A stretch of DNA of 64,000 nucleotides, from the NCBI GenBank assembly GCA_013416405.1, contig JACCET010000002.1, positions 124,001 to 188,000 on the forward strand. The letters are read 5' to 3'. The notes under the pieces were generated by a model. It was not told the DNA's origin and ran no database searches. It worked only from the letters and a program-made list of their open reading frames with translations. How positions within the stretch are numbered: the stretch's first letter is position 1; each line of letters starts with the position of its first letter. The stretch is from Alcaligenaceae bacterium (lineage in GTDB: Bacteria; Pseudomonadota; Gammaproteobacteria; Burkholderiales; Burkholderiaceae_B). The position numbers and the translations under genes were made by a program. Shown in pieces: positions 1 to 8,500 of the stretch.

Positions 1-149
1 TGGTCGGGATAGGCAATGCAGCGTACCAGCAGAGCCTGCTGTATCCGGGTCAGGGGGTAGGCGTCTTCGATGGGACGCAAGGCGGGATTTTCTGCGGGAG
101 CGGAGCGCTGCGTCGAGCTGGCGCCATCATGCAAAGGTATTGCGGTCAT
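1..149 (-). CDS. Nonribosomal peptide synthetase, N-terminal fragment (condensation domain start)
   Basis: Read leftward, an ATG at 149 opens a frame that stays open to the window edge (49 codons). It is the only possible start: the in-frame codons upstream hold no ATG, GTG or TTG before a TAA at 183-185. After about 27 polar residues comes EDAYPLTRIQQALL, which resembles the first core motif of NRPS condensation domains (YPLTPMQ-type). The upstream megasynthase at 5564-16480 ends in an epimerization domain with a docking-like tail and no thioesterase, so an NRPS starting with a C domain is the expected acceptor. That link is inferred. The rest of the gene lies outside the window. The Shine-Dalgarno sequence is weak. 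Confidence 0.72.
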   Translation of the reverse strand, partial: MTAIPLHDGASSTQRSAPAENPALRPIEDAYPLTRIQQALLVRCIAYPD

Positions 150-265
150 GGGCGTGTCAAACCTGGCGTTTGTGCCTGAGCATTACCAAAAAAGAGTCGC
201 AGCTTGGCGTGTGTGCCTGGCTTGCGCCCACACTGGCACGCACCGGCTGCGTACTCGAGTAACGA
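150..265. other. Intergenic between ABM-like gene and NRPS
   Basis: A 116-bp gap within the leftward unit. I see no strong terminator or promoter in it, so read-through from the ABM-like gene into the NRPS is plausible. Confidence 0.4.
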
Positions 266-592
266 TTACAGGCTTTCTATGTAGAAGCCTTCACCCTTGA
301 CGTCGCCGTCGGTGAATGTCTTGAATTTTTCCACCCAGTCGCCGCCAGCCTTGGCATTCTGGTTGCTGGACAATGCATCAAACGAGGCTTCGTCTTTCCA
401 GACCGTAGCCAGACCGAACATGGAAGGATCTTTTTTCGAGCGCATCAAGCCAAAGCCGATCAGGCCCGGAATGTGGTCGCCGGGCTTGGAGCCGTCGTTG
501 GGGAGCAAGGATTTTTCGAGCAGCGCGCGGGCTTCTTTTTCGTTGCCTGCCTTGATATTCGCACGTGTAATGGTCAGAAACATATCAGCCAT
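266..592 (-). CDS. ABM-fold (antibiotic biosynthesis monooxygenase-like) small protein
   Basis: A 108-residue protein starting MADMFLTITRANIKAG, with the alternating hydrophobic pattern and the WKDEASFDAL segment typical of dimeric alpha-beta barrel (ABM) proteins. The start at 592 is chosen because GGAGG lies 10 nt upstream; a longer frame to 679 has no such site. ABM proteins include cofactor-free monooxygenases, heme-degrading enzymes and many of unknown role. It sits between a PhyH dioxygenase and an NRPS on the same strand, so a tailoring or protective role in the lipopeptide cluster is possible but unproven. Its substrate cannot be read from sequence. Confidence 0.7.
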   Translation of the reverse strand: MADMFLTITRANIKAGNEKEARALLEKSLLPNDGSKPGDHIPGLIGFGLMRSKKDPSMFGLATVWKDEASFDALSSNQNAKAGGDWVEKFKTFTDGDVKGEGFYIESL

Positions 593-796
593 GGTGAATG
601 TACCTCCGTGTAAATTAATTTGACTACGGGAAGTTGAAATCTCCGGATGAAACCATGCGTTGTTACATATGAGGGTCACCAGAGAATACGGAGTTTATGC
701 TGATCCAATCAAAAAAACCAATATTTGATACAAATTAAATTTTGTGGTCACATATAAAACGTGACTGGCTGCAGCCGGCCCCATCGCATGGCGGCA

Positions 797-1666
797 TCAG
801 TTCGCGGCGCGGGCCGTTCCGTCTGATTCGAAATCAAATTCTGGAAACAACGGTCCGCGTATGGGGCCGCCCAGGCGCAGACCCGCATTCAGTCCGGACT
901 CATCCAGCGCGGTGATCAGGTCCTGTGCGTGGTGCGCCACAAAGGCATCGTCGGTCACCCAGCGCGTTACGTAGCGGCGCACCGGATGAGATGTCTGGTT
1001 GCCCGGTGCACCGTGCACGGTGCGCGCGTCGAACAGCAGGCAGTCGCCCGCCTCCATGTCCCATCCCACAATATCGTAGGCTGCGCGGTCGGCTTCAATG
1101 TCGGGCACCTGCCCGAACAGGCTGGCGTCCTCGCGCGCGTGGTCACCGTGAAATTCGGCGTAGTAGGCGTCAGCCGCCGAGCGTGATGCCGGGTCATCGA
1201 AGAAGGACTTGGGCATGAGGATTTTTCCCCATGTATGCGAGCCGCGTATGAATTCAAGCGTGGCCGCACGGGGGATGGTGTCCAGGGCGACCCAGATCGA
1301 GCAGAAGGGGCCTTGAACGACGGTGTCATGATGCCAGGGTGTGCGTTGCGCCGTACCGGGCTCCTTGACGAACCAGGTGTCCTGGGCAAGGCGCACACGG
1401 TTGGAGGCCAGCGCATGCGCCGCAATGCGGGCGGCGGAAGACTCCAGGCAGAATCGGGATAGCTCGGGAATGTATCGGCGTGACCAGCAATCGGACAGGA
1501 AGGCGCCCGTGCCGTCATCCAGACGCCGAAAAAAAGGACTGGGCCGGGCAATGTTCTTTTCTATTCCCAGGCGGGCCAAGGCTATCCATTCCTCTGAAAA
1601 GGCCTGCCGTATGCAGACGGCACCGTCCCGGGCGTAATCTTTTGCGAAATCTGTCTTGCCAACCAT
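797..1666 (-). CDS. Phytanoyl-CoA dioxygenase (PhyH) family Fe(II)/2-oxoglutarate oxygenase
   Basis: A 289-residue protein. The facial triad is visible: the HxD motif is in WHHD (His112, Asp114) and the distal His218 is in ARTVHGAPGNQ. Arg230 or Arg235 are candidates for binding 2-oxoglutarate. PhyH-family enzymes hydroxylate unactivated carbons, and several act in natural-product pathways on amino acids or acyl chains. Here the gene heads the leftward unit of the lipopeptide cluster, facing the thioesterase gene across the divergent region. It may hydroxylate the acyl chain or a peptidyl residue (inference). Beta-hydroxylation of aspartate is one option, but the well-known Asp hydroxylases belong to the TauD/SyrP family, not this one. 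Confidence 0.85.
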   Translation of the reverse strand: MVGKTDFAKDYARDGAVCIRQAFSEEWIALARLGIEKNIARPSPFFRRLDDGTGAFLSDCWSRRYIPELSRFCLESSAARIAAHALASNRVRLAQDTWFVKEPGTAQRTPWHHDTVVQGPFCSIWVALDTIPRAATLEFIRGSHTWGKILMPKSFFDDPASRSAADAYYAEFHGDHAREDASLFGQVPDIEADRAAYDIVGWDMEAGDCLLFDARTVHGAPGNQTSHPVRRYVTRWVTDDAFVAHHAQDLITALDESGLNAGLRLGGPIRGPLFPEFDFESDGTARAAN

Positions 1667-1902
1667 GGTCTGCCCTATTTTTGCTAAGGAGTATGCGTAG
1701 GAGTCACGATGCCTGCCTGAAGTTTTCCGACTTATTGTTGCAGCTTTGTTGCAATTATGTTGGTGAATTCACTATTGCGTGAAATTCATAAAATGCTCAA
1801 AAAGAAATTGAATGTATCAAAACAATAAAAATATAAAAGTACCGTTTCCGCTGCTAGAATGCTCAATCCAGGTGTTACAACTTGTTAACTCGACGGAATC
1901 GT
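1667..1902. promoter_or_regulatory. Divergent control region of the lipopeptide cluster
   Basis: A 236-bp, strikingly AT-rich interval between the two divergent arms of the cluster, with an A-rich stretch around 1786-1840. A possible -10 box TAGAAT lies at 1855-1860 for the rightward unit, without a convincing -35. Two related palindromic sites lie at 1763-1789. Both arms probably start transcription here (inference). Confidence 0.5.
1763..1789. promoter_or_regulatory. Candidate operator: perfect palindrome plus related half-site
   Basis: GTGAATTCAC at 1763-1772 is a perfect 10-bp palindrome. Six bases later GTGAAATTCAT (1779-1789) repeats its half-site with one inserted A. Paired related sites in a divergent promoter region suggest a dimeric regulator binding twice. 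No regulator gene is next to it in this window. Confidence 0.35.
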
Positions 1903-2724
1903 ATGCTTCATGCGGTGGAAAACATCAAGCAATCAAGTGCGGCGTCATGGCAATGGCTGCTGCGGGTACGTAACGCCTTGCCTGGTCAACCAAACTTTGT
2001 TTTTTTTCCGCATGCCGGCGCTACACCGCTATCGATAAGCCGCATCGCCGCCGTCCTGCCCGGCACAGTGGGCGTGGCCGTGGCTGTCCTGCCGCGCGGC
2101 GGCGATCTTGACGATGGCACGCCGCCTTTGCGCGCCACCGATGCCGCGCAGTGCGTGGCCCGGGGGCTGATGGCCACGGCGCCCAGCCGGCTGGTTCTGG
2201 TCGGAAACAGCTACGGCGCATTGCTGGCCTATGAAACCGCGTGGTGCCTGACTCACGATGGGGCACCTATCGAGCGCCTCATTGTGTCAGGCTTTCGTTC
2301 CCCCGCGCTACCTTTGGCCGACATACCTCTTCACCGCTTGCCGGCGGCGCAGTTGCGCGCGGAACTGAGCGCGCGCTTTGGCACACCTTCCGATGCGGGA
2401 GCGGCCGAAGGCGAACTGGCCGAGCACGCGCTGCGCGCCGATCTGCAAGCCTGCGACACCTATCGTCACCGACATGATGAGCGGCTGCCCGTACCCCTGG
2501 ATGTCTTGCACCTGACCAATGACTGGTCGGTATCCATGACCGAGCTTCAGGCATGGCAGTCCGTAACGCGCTTTCCCATGCGCCTGACACCGTGTGCAAG
2601 CGGGCATTTCCCCTGGACGGGAAATCCTGAAGCGATTGCCCGGACCCTGCTTGGGCTGGTGAAAACGGATCAGCGCGGGCATGTCATTGAACAATGCTCA
2701 CAGAACTCAAACACGGCAGGATAA
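1903..2724 (+). CDS. Type II thioesterase (alpha/beta hydrolase, GrsT-like)
   Basis: A 273-residue alpha/beta hydrolase. It shows the FFPHAGA motif near the N terminus (family FPxAGG), the nucleophile elbow GNSYG (Ser103), a later LTNDWSVS segment that fits the acid residue, and a C-terminal SGHFPW with the catalytic His. Type II thioesterases clear wrongly primed or stalled acyl groups from carrier domains of PKS/NRPS lines. It is first in the rightward operon and is followed after 3 nt by the ABC exporter. The ATG at 1903 is preferred; an in-frame TTG at 1882 would add seven residues. It is a free-standing editing enzyme, so product release probably lies with a domain outside the window. 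Confidence 0.88.
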   Translation: MLHAVENIKQSSAASWQWLLRVRNALPGQPNFVFFPHAGATPLSISRIAAVLPGTVGVAVAVLPRGGDLDDGTPPLRATDAAQCVARGLMATAPSRLVLVGNSYGALLAYETAWCLTHDGAPIERLIVSGFRSPALPLADIPLHRLPAAQLRAELSARFGTPSDAGAAEGELAEHALRADLQACDTYRHRHDERLPVPLDVLHLTNDWSVSMTELQAWQSVTRFPMRLTPCASGHFPWTGNPEAIARTLLGLVKTDQRGHVIEQCSQNSNTAG

Positions 2725-2727
2725 ACA

Positions 2728-5544
2728 GTGATAAACAGAATATGGGCATGGTTGCGCCGCGGCTTCAAGTCTCCTTCCGGCCGGCTCGAGCAGCTGGAGC
2801 TCGATGCGCGCGTCTTGCTGGGCCTGCAGTCCGACGATAGCGCTGAATGGCTGGCACCCAAGGTCAAGACCGACCTGCGCTCCAGCCCCGGGCAGGACGC
2901 CGAACAGGAGCTCTTGCGCCGACTGCTTGCTCAGCGTCTGGCGTGCCCGGAGCCCGCCCTGGGTCTGTTCGGAGTGGGCTTGCTGCATCTGCTGACACAT
3001 AAGGCAGAAGAAGGTGTGCATATACGCCTGGACCAAGCCGCCGATATAGAAGGGCTGGCGTCGCGGCTTGAAGGCGGTGCTGGTGATCCGGATGACGCGG
3101 CACGGGCCGGTTCCTTCGTGCGTTTCCTGCTCGATACCTATGGTGTCGACGGCATGCTGGCTTTTGCGCGTGCCATGCAGCCGGGCGCCGAGCTTGAAGA
3201 GGTTGCGCACCAGGCTAGCGGCAAGTCGCTGCTCATGCTGACTTTGCAATGGAGTGAGTCGCTTTCGCGGGAACAGCCCGGCAAAGGCTTGTGGCCGTTC
3301 ATCGTCTGGACCATAAGCTTGTTGCGGCCCTATCGGTTTTTCTGCACGCTGCTGGTCATAGGCATATTGATACAGACGGCTTATGCCACATTCATGCCCA
3401 TCTGGCTGAATCAGCTGTTCGATGATGGCATAACCGCGCATGACGCAGGCGTCATCTGGCGCACGCTGGCTTATCTGTTCGGCGGTTTCCTGGTCACGTC
3501 CGCCGCGGGCGTTGCCATAGATTTCAGTGTCTCGACACTGGGGCCCAAGGCGTTGAACGATGTCCGCACCCAGGTTTTCGACAAGCTCCTGGCCTTGTCG
3601 TCACGCTCGCTGAATCACTTCAAAAGCGGCGACCTGGTCTCGATGTTCTCGGCCGACATGCAAATCATGGAAAACGCCATTGTGCGTGCGGTTCCGGGCA
3701 TCGTGTCCAAAAGTTTTCTGATGTTCGGCTCCCTGATTACGGCGGTGATTCTCGACTGGCGCATGGCGGTGGCCACCATATCGCTGTTGGTCATTGCTTT
3801 CTGGCTGCCGCGCCAGGTGGGGCGAATCGCGGTGCGTGCGGCCTACGCGCGCAAAGTCCAGGACGGCAAGCTGGCGGGCTTCATCAAAGAATCCATTTTG
3901 CTGCTTCCGGTGATACGCACGCTGGATATCGGAGAGCACCGGCGCGTGCTGTTCGACGAGCACACCGACGAAGTCTACAAGGCCAGCTACAAGCAATACC
4001 TGATGGGCGAGCTTACGGGGCGTGTCACGGTCTTTGCGGTCAGCGCCGCGCAACTGGGCATCATAGGGCTGGGCGCCGTGCTTTCGCTGAACGGCACCGT
4101 GTCGGGCGGGGTCGTGGTTGCCTATATAGGCCTGTTGCTGGCCTTCGGCGGTTCGGCCGGCGCCATTGCGGGTTTGCTGCCCCCGGCCATACAGGCGGTA
4201 GGCAGCTGGCAGCGCATCAACACCGTGCTGGCCCAGCCCGACGAGGCTTCTGTCACGCGCCCCGGCACCCCTTTCCAGGAGCCACTGCAGCGTGTCGCTT
4301 TCGACGACGTGTCCTTCAGCTACAACGGTGACAGCCTTAATCTGCAAGGCGTCTCTCTGGAGGCGCCCACCCCCAGGCGCGTTGCGCTGGTAGGGCCGTC
4401 GGGATCCGGAAAAAGCACCGTCATCAATCTGCTGTCGCGCAACTATGATGTCATGAGCGGCAGCGTATTGTTGAACGACACTGACGTGCGCGATATCGAC
4501 AATCAGTCCCTGCGAGCCTTGATGGCCGTGGTCAATCAGGACACCACCCTGTTCGAAGGTTCCATTGCCTATAACATTCGCATAGGCCGTATCGATGCCA
4601 CCCAACAGGAAGTCGAGCAGGCGGCACGGGCGGCGGAAATTCATAGTTTCATCATAACGCTGCCCAATGGCTACGAGACCAGCGTGGGCGAGGGCGGCAA
4701 GCTGCTCTCGGGCGGACAGCGTCAGCGTGTGGTCATTGCGCGCGCCTTGCTGCGCAATCCCAAGATACTGCTGCTGGACGAGGCGACCTCGGCGCTTGAT
4801 GCCGAAGCCGAGTCCGCCATCAACATCACCTTGTCCCGGGTCAGCAAAGACCGCAGCATGTTCTCGGTGACGCATCGTCTGGCGTCGTGTCCCGACATGG
4901 ACCTGATCTGCGTCTTCAAAGATGGCATGATGGTCGAGCACGGCAAGCACCACGATTTGCTCCGCCTTGGCGGCGTGTATGCCGGCATGTGGGAAAAACA
5001 GGCCGATATTTCCATTGCGAACGAGGGTCAGGACGTAGACATCAGCGTCGAGCGGCTGCGCAAGATTCCGCTGTTTGCCAGCGCACCGCCTGCAGACCTG
5101 GAGCGCTTGCGCAGCATGCTGAAGGTCGAAGAGGTGGCGGCCGACAGCGTATTGATCAAAGAGGGTACTACCAGCGGACGCTTCTACATCATTGCCCGAG
5201 GCAGTGTGGAAAGCTCCGTGCTGCTTGAAGACGGCACCGCACTGGCCATGGAGGTCCTGGAGGTCGGCGACTTCTTCGGAGAGTTCGCCTTGCTCGAAGG
5301 CATACCGAATCCCACCACCTGCCGCACCCGCCACCCCTGCCTGTTGCTCTCCCTGAGTCGCCAGGATCTGCGTCGCATTGCCGACCTTGGCCACAGCAGC
5401 GAGCAGCAAACCGCGCTTGAGAAAGAAATTGCGGCCACGCTGGATCGCCGGCTGGACGCCAAGCTTGATGAATTGATGCGGCGCCGGCTCGAATTGCGCA
5501 AGGCAGCTGCCGGCACGGCCGGAGGTGTGGCCCGCAAAACCTGA
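2728..5544 (+). CDS. Composite ABC exporter with C-terminal cyclic-nucleotide-binding-like domain
   Basis: A 938-residue half-transporter starting with GTG 3 nt after the thioesterase. Residues about 1-190 are soluble and helical. Residues about 195-480 carry the membrane domain. The ATPase follows, with Walker A GPSGSGKST (556-564), signature LLSGGQRQR (659-667), Walker B ILLLDE (680-685) and H-loop His716. Residues about 785-905 form a CAP_ED/cNMP-like beta barrel (GRFYIIARGSVE; GDFFGEFALLEG). The end of the N-terminal part (FVRFLLDTYG to TLQWSESL) resembles the C-terminal helical tail of MA-clan peptidase-like proteins, but no HExxH is seen. Position in the operon suggests it exports the lipopeptide. 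The regulatory barrel may sense a ligand (inference). Confidence 0.88.
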   Translation: MINRIWAWLRRGFKSPSGRLEQLELDARVLLGLQSDDSAEWLAPKVKTDLRSSPGQDAEQELLRRLLAQRLACPEPALGLFGVGLLHLLTHKAEEGVHIRLDQAADIEGLASRLEGGAGDPDDAARAGSFVRFLLDTYGVDGMLAFARAMQPGAELEEVAHQASGKSLLMLTLQWSESLSREQPGKGLWPFIVWTISLLRPYRFFCTLLVIGILIQTAYATFMPIWLNQLFDDGITAHDAGVIWRTLAYLFGGFLVTSAAGVAIDFSVSTLGPKALNDVRTQVFDKLLALSSRSLNHFKSGDLVSMFSADMQIMENAIVRAVPGIVSKSFLMFGSLITAVILDWRMAVATISLLVIAFWLPRQVGRIAVRAAYARKVQDGKLAGFIKESILLLPVIRTLDIGEHRRVLFDEHTDEVYKASYKQYLMGELTGRVTVFAVSAAQLGIIGLGAVLSLNGTVSGGVVVAYIGLLLAFGGSAGAIAGLLPPAIQAVGSWQRINTVLAQPDEASVTRPGTPFQEPLQRVAFDDVSFSYNGDSLNLQGVSLEAPTPRRVALVGPSGSGKSTVINLLSRNYDVMSGSVLLNDTDVRDIDNQSLRALMAVVNQDTTLFEGSIAYNIRIGRIDATQQEVEQAARAAEIHSFIITLPNGYETSVGEGGKLLSGGQRQRVVIARALLRNPKILLLDEATSALDAEAESAINITLSRVSKDRSMFSVTHRLASCPDMDLICVFKDGMMVEHGKHHDLLRLGGVYAGMWEKQADISIANEGQDVDISVERLRKIPLFASAPPADLERLRSMLKVEEVAADSVLIKEGTTSGRFYIIARGSVESSVLLEDGTALAMEVLEVGDFFGEFALLEGIPNPTTCRTRHPCLLLSLSRQDLRRIADLGHSSEQQTALEKEIAATLDRRLDAKLDELMRRRLELRKAAAGTAGGVARKT

Positions 5545-5563
5545 CAGCCAAGGAACCCCTATC

Positions 5564-8500
5564 GTGAACCATCCAGCCCAGGCCATGGACGCCATATTGC
5601 TACCTCATATCCTGCAGCAGCGCGCAAGCGATGCGTCCGACCGTTGGTCTTATGTCTTGCTTGACAGTCAAGGAAACGAGCAATGCCGCTGGACGGCGGC
5701 CGAGCTGGCTGCCCGTACGCGCGCCATTGCCGCTCGCATAGAACGCGTAAGCGCGCCAGGTGAGCCTGTGTTGCTGGTGTTTCAGGCGGGGCCGGAGTTC
5801 CTGGCCGCCTTCATGGCCTGTCTGTCGTCCGGCAGGCTGGCAACACCCATCAATCCGCCCCGGCGCAATCGCCTGATAGAGCGTCTGGTGGCGGTGGCCG
5901 GTGATTCGGGAGCACGAGTGGCACTGACCAGCAGCGATCTGGTGAGTGCCAGCCAGGAATGGAGTCGGTCCAGCACTCAGTTGGGCGCCCTGGAATGGAT
6001 AGCCACCGATGACCTGCCTGACGAACCGGGATTCAGCCTGGCGGATATCCAGGCTGACGATATTGCTTTTCTTCAGTACACATCGGGGTCCACCGCGCTG
6101 CCCAAGGGTGTGCGCGTAAGCCATGGCAATCTTGTGCAGGACATGGCACGCATGCAGTCGGCCTGGGCCCTGAGCCCAGCATCCACCATGGTCAGCTGGC
6201 TGCCGGCCTTTCATGACCTGGGCCTGATCTTTGGTTTGCTGCAGCCCTTGTACTCCGGCTGCGCTTCGGTTCAGATGGCGCCCAATGCCTTTTTGCAAAA
6301 GCCGCTGCTATGGCTGTCGGCCGTGTCGCGCTACCGGGGCACACATACGGCGGCGCCCAGCTTTGCCTACGACCTGTGTTGCCGCCGCATTGCGCTTGAA
6401 GACCGGGCGGAACTGGATCTTTCCAGCCTTGTCATGACCATGAATGCCGCCGAACCCATCAATCCGGTGGTCCTGGAGCAGTTCAGCACCGAATTTCAGG
6501 CCCATGGCTTTCGGCGCGCGGCCTTTGCACCGGCCTATGGGCTGGCTGAAAGCACGCTCGCGGTCACGGCCAGTCCCACAGGCGCCGAGCCAGTCATGCG
6601 CCATTTCGATATTGCCGCGCTGGAACAGGGCCAGGCCCGCATTGTCGACGAGGGTGTCGGGGGCAGCCGGGTCATGCCCGGTAGCGGATGCCCCTTGCCT
6701 GATGTGCCCATCGCTATTGTGGATCCGGAAACACTCAGGCGCTGCCCGTCGCATGTCGTAGGCGAGATCTGGGTGGGTGGCCCCACGATAGCGCAAGGAT
6801 ACTGGCGCAGGCCCGAGGAAACGGCAGCCACCTTTGGCGCCGTGATCGCGGGCGAGGCCCAGGCGGGCGGCTATTTGCGCACCGGTGATCTGGGCGTGCT
6901 CCACGAGCAAGAGCTGTTCGTGACGGGGCGCATCAAAGACCTCATCATTCTGGGCGGCGCCAACTTCTATCCCCACGATATCGAGCGTGTCGCGCAAGAC
7001 GCGCATGAGGCCTTGCGTCGCGACAATGGCGCGGCCTTTGCGATTGCAGATCCCGAAGGCGGCCGCGAGCAGGTCGTGCTGGTGCAAGAGCTCGAGCGTT
7101 CGCGGCGCGGCGAATCGCCCGAACCCATCATGCAGGCGGTGGTTCAGGCGGTCTGGCAGAATCTGGAACTGCCTTTGTCGCAGCTGGTGCTGGTGCCGCC
7201 CGGATCGGTGCTTAGAACGTCCAGTGGGAAAATACAGAGGCTGGCCAACAAGCGTGCCTTTCTCGATGGATCCCTGCCGGTGATCGCGCAGTGGAAAGCC
7301 ATGACCGCACAGCAAGCGCCATCGGTACCTAATTCGCAACCGAACGGCGACCCGGATACAGGCGCATTGACGCGCTGGCTGACGGCCTGGCTGGCCGACC
7401 GGCTCAATTTACCCGAGGCATCCATAGATGCGGGCCGGGGTTTTGCCGAGATGGGCCTGGACTCCCTGGGTTCGACTGAACTTGCCTTTGCCCTGGGGCG
7501 GCAGGCTGGGCTGGAATTGCCTGAAACCGTTGCCTACGATTATCCAAGCATCACCCGCCTGATCGCTCATGTGGCTGCAGGTGCCAAGGAAGAACTGGCG
7601 CCGGCGGCCGCGAATGCAGGGCCGGCCCAGCGTGAGCAAGACGCATTGATTGCCGTGGTGGGGGCGGGCTGCCGCTTTCCGGGCGCCAATGATTTGGCTG
7701 AGTTTCGCAGCCTGCTCGAAGGTGGTGTGAATGCTGTGGGCGATCCGCCTGCCGGCCGGCCTGAACGCGAGTGCCTGCCACCTGGCGGCTATATCCAGGA
7801 CATGGAATGCTTTGATGCGGCTTTCTTTGGTGTACGCGACATCGAGGCGGCACAAATGGATCCGCAGCACCGTCTGGCCCTTGAGATTGCCTGGCACGCG
7901 CTGGAAGATGCCGGTCTGGCCGATCCGGCACGCAGGCCCAGGAACAGTGGCGTATTTCTGGGCATCAGCACCCATGATTACGCCGCCCGTTTTCATGGCA
8001 CCGAGGCAGGCTTCACACCGCTTGCGGCCACGGGCAATTCAGCCAGCGCGGCGGCGGGTCGGCTGGCGCATAGCCTGGATATTACGGGGCCGGCCATGGC
8101 CATAGACACGGCATGTTCCTCGTCACTGGTTGCCGTCCATACTGCCTGCCGCAGCCTACAGTCGGGCGAGTGCGACATGGCCCTGGCGGGCGGTGTCAAT
8201 GCCCTGATTTCCGATGAGCTGACGCGCGGGTTTGCCGCCGCAGGCATGCTTAGCCCCAACCATGCTTGTCGTACTTTCGATGCGGGCGCCGATGGCTATG
8301 TGCGGGGTGAGGGCGCCGGCTTCGTGGTCTTGAAGCGCCTGTCCGACGCCTTGCGCGACGGGGATCACATCCGTGCCGTCATACGTGGCGGCGCCGTCAA
8401 TCATGACGGGCGGGCCAGTTCCCTGACGGCGCCTAACGCCAGTGCTCAGGCGGCCCTGATCCGGGCTGCACTGGCCGATGCCGGCCTGGCACCGGGTGAT

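Noticed and set aside
3601-5595. 664-codon antisense frame inside the ABC exporter gene
   Set aside because: Shadow of a clearly coding ABC transporter; no domain recognised.
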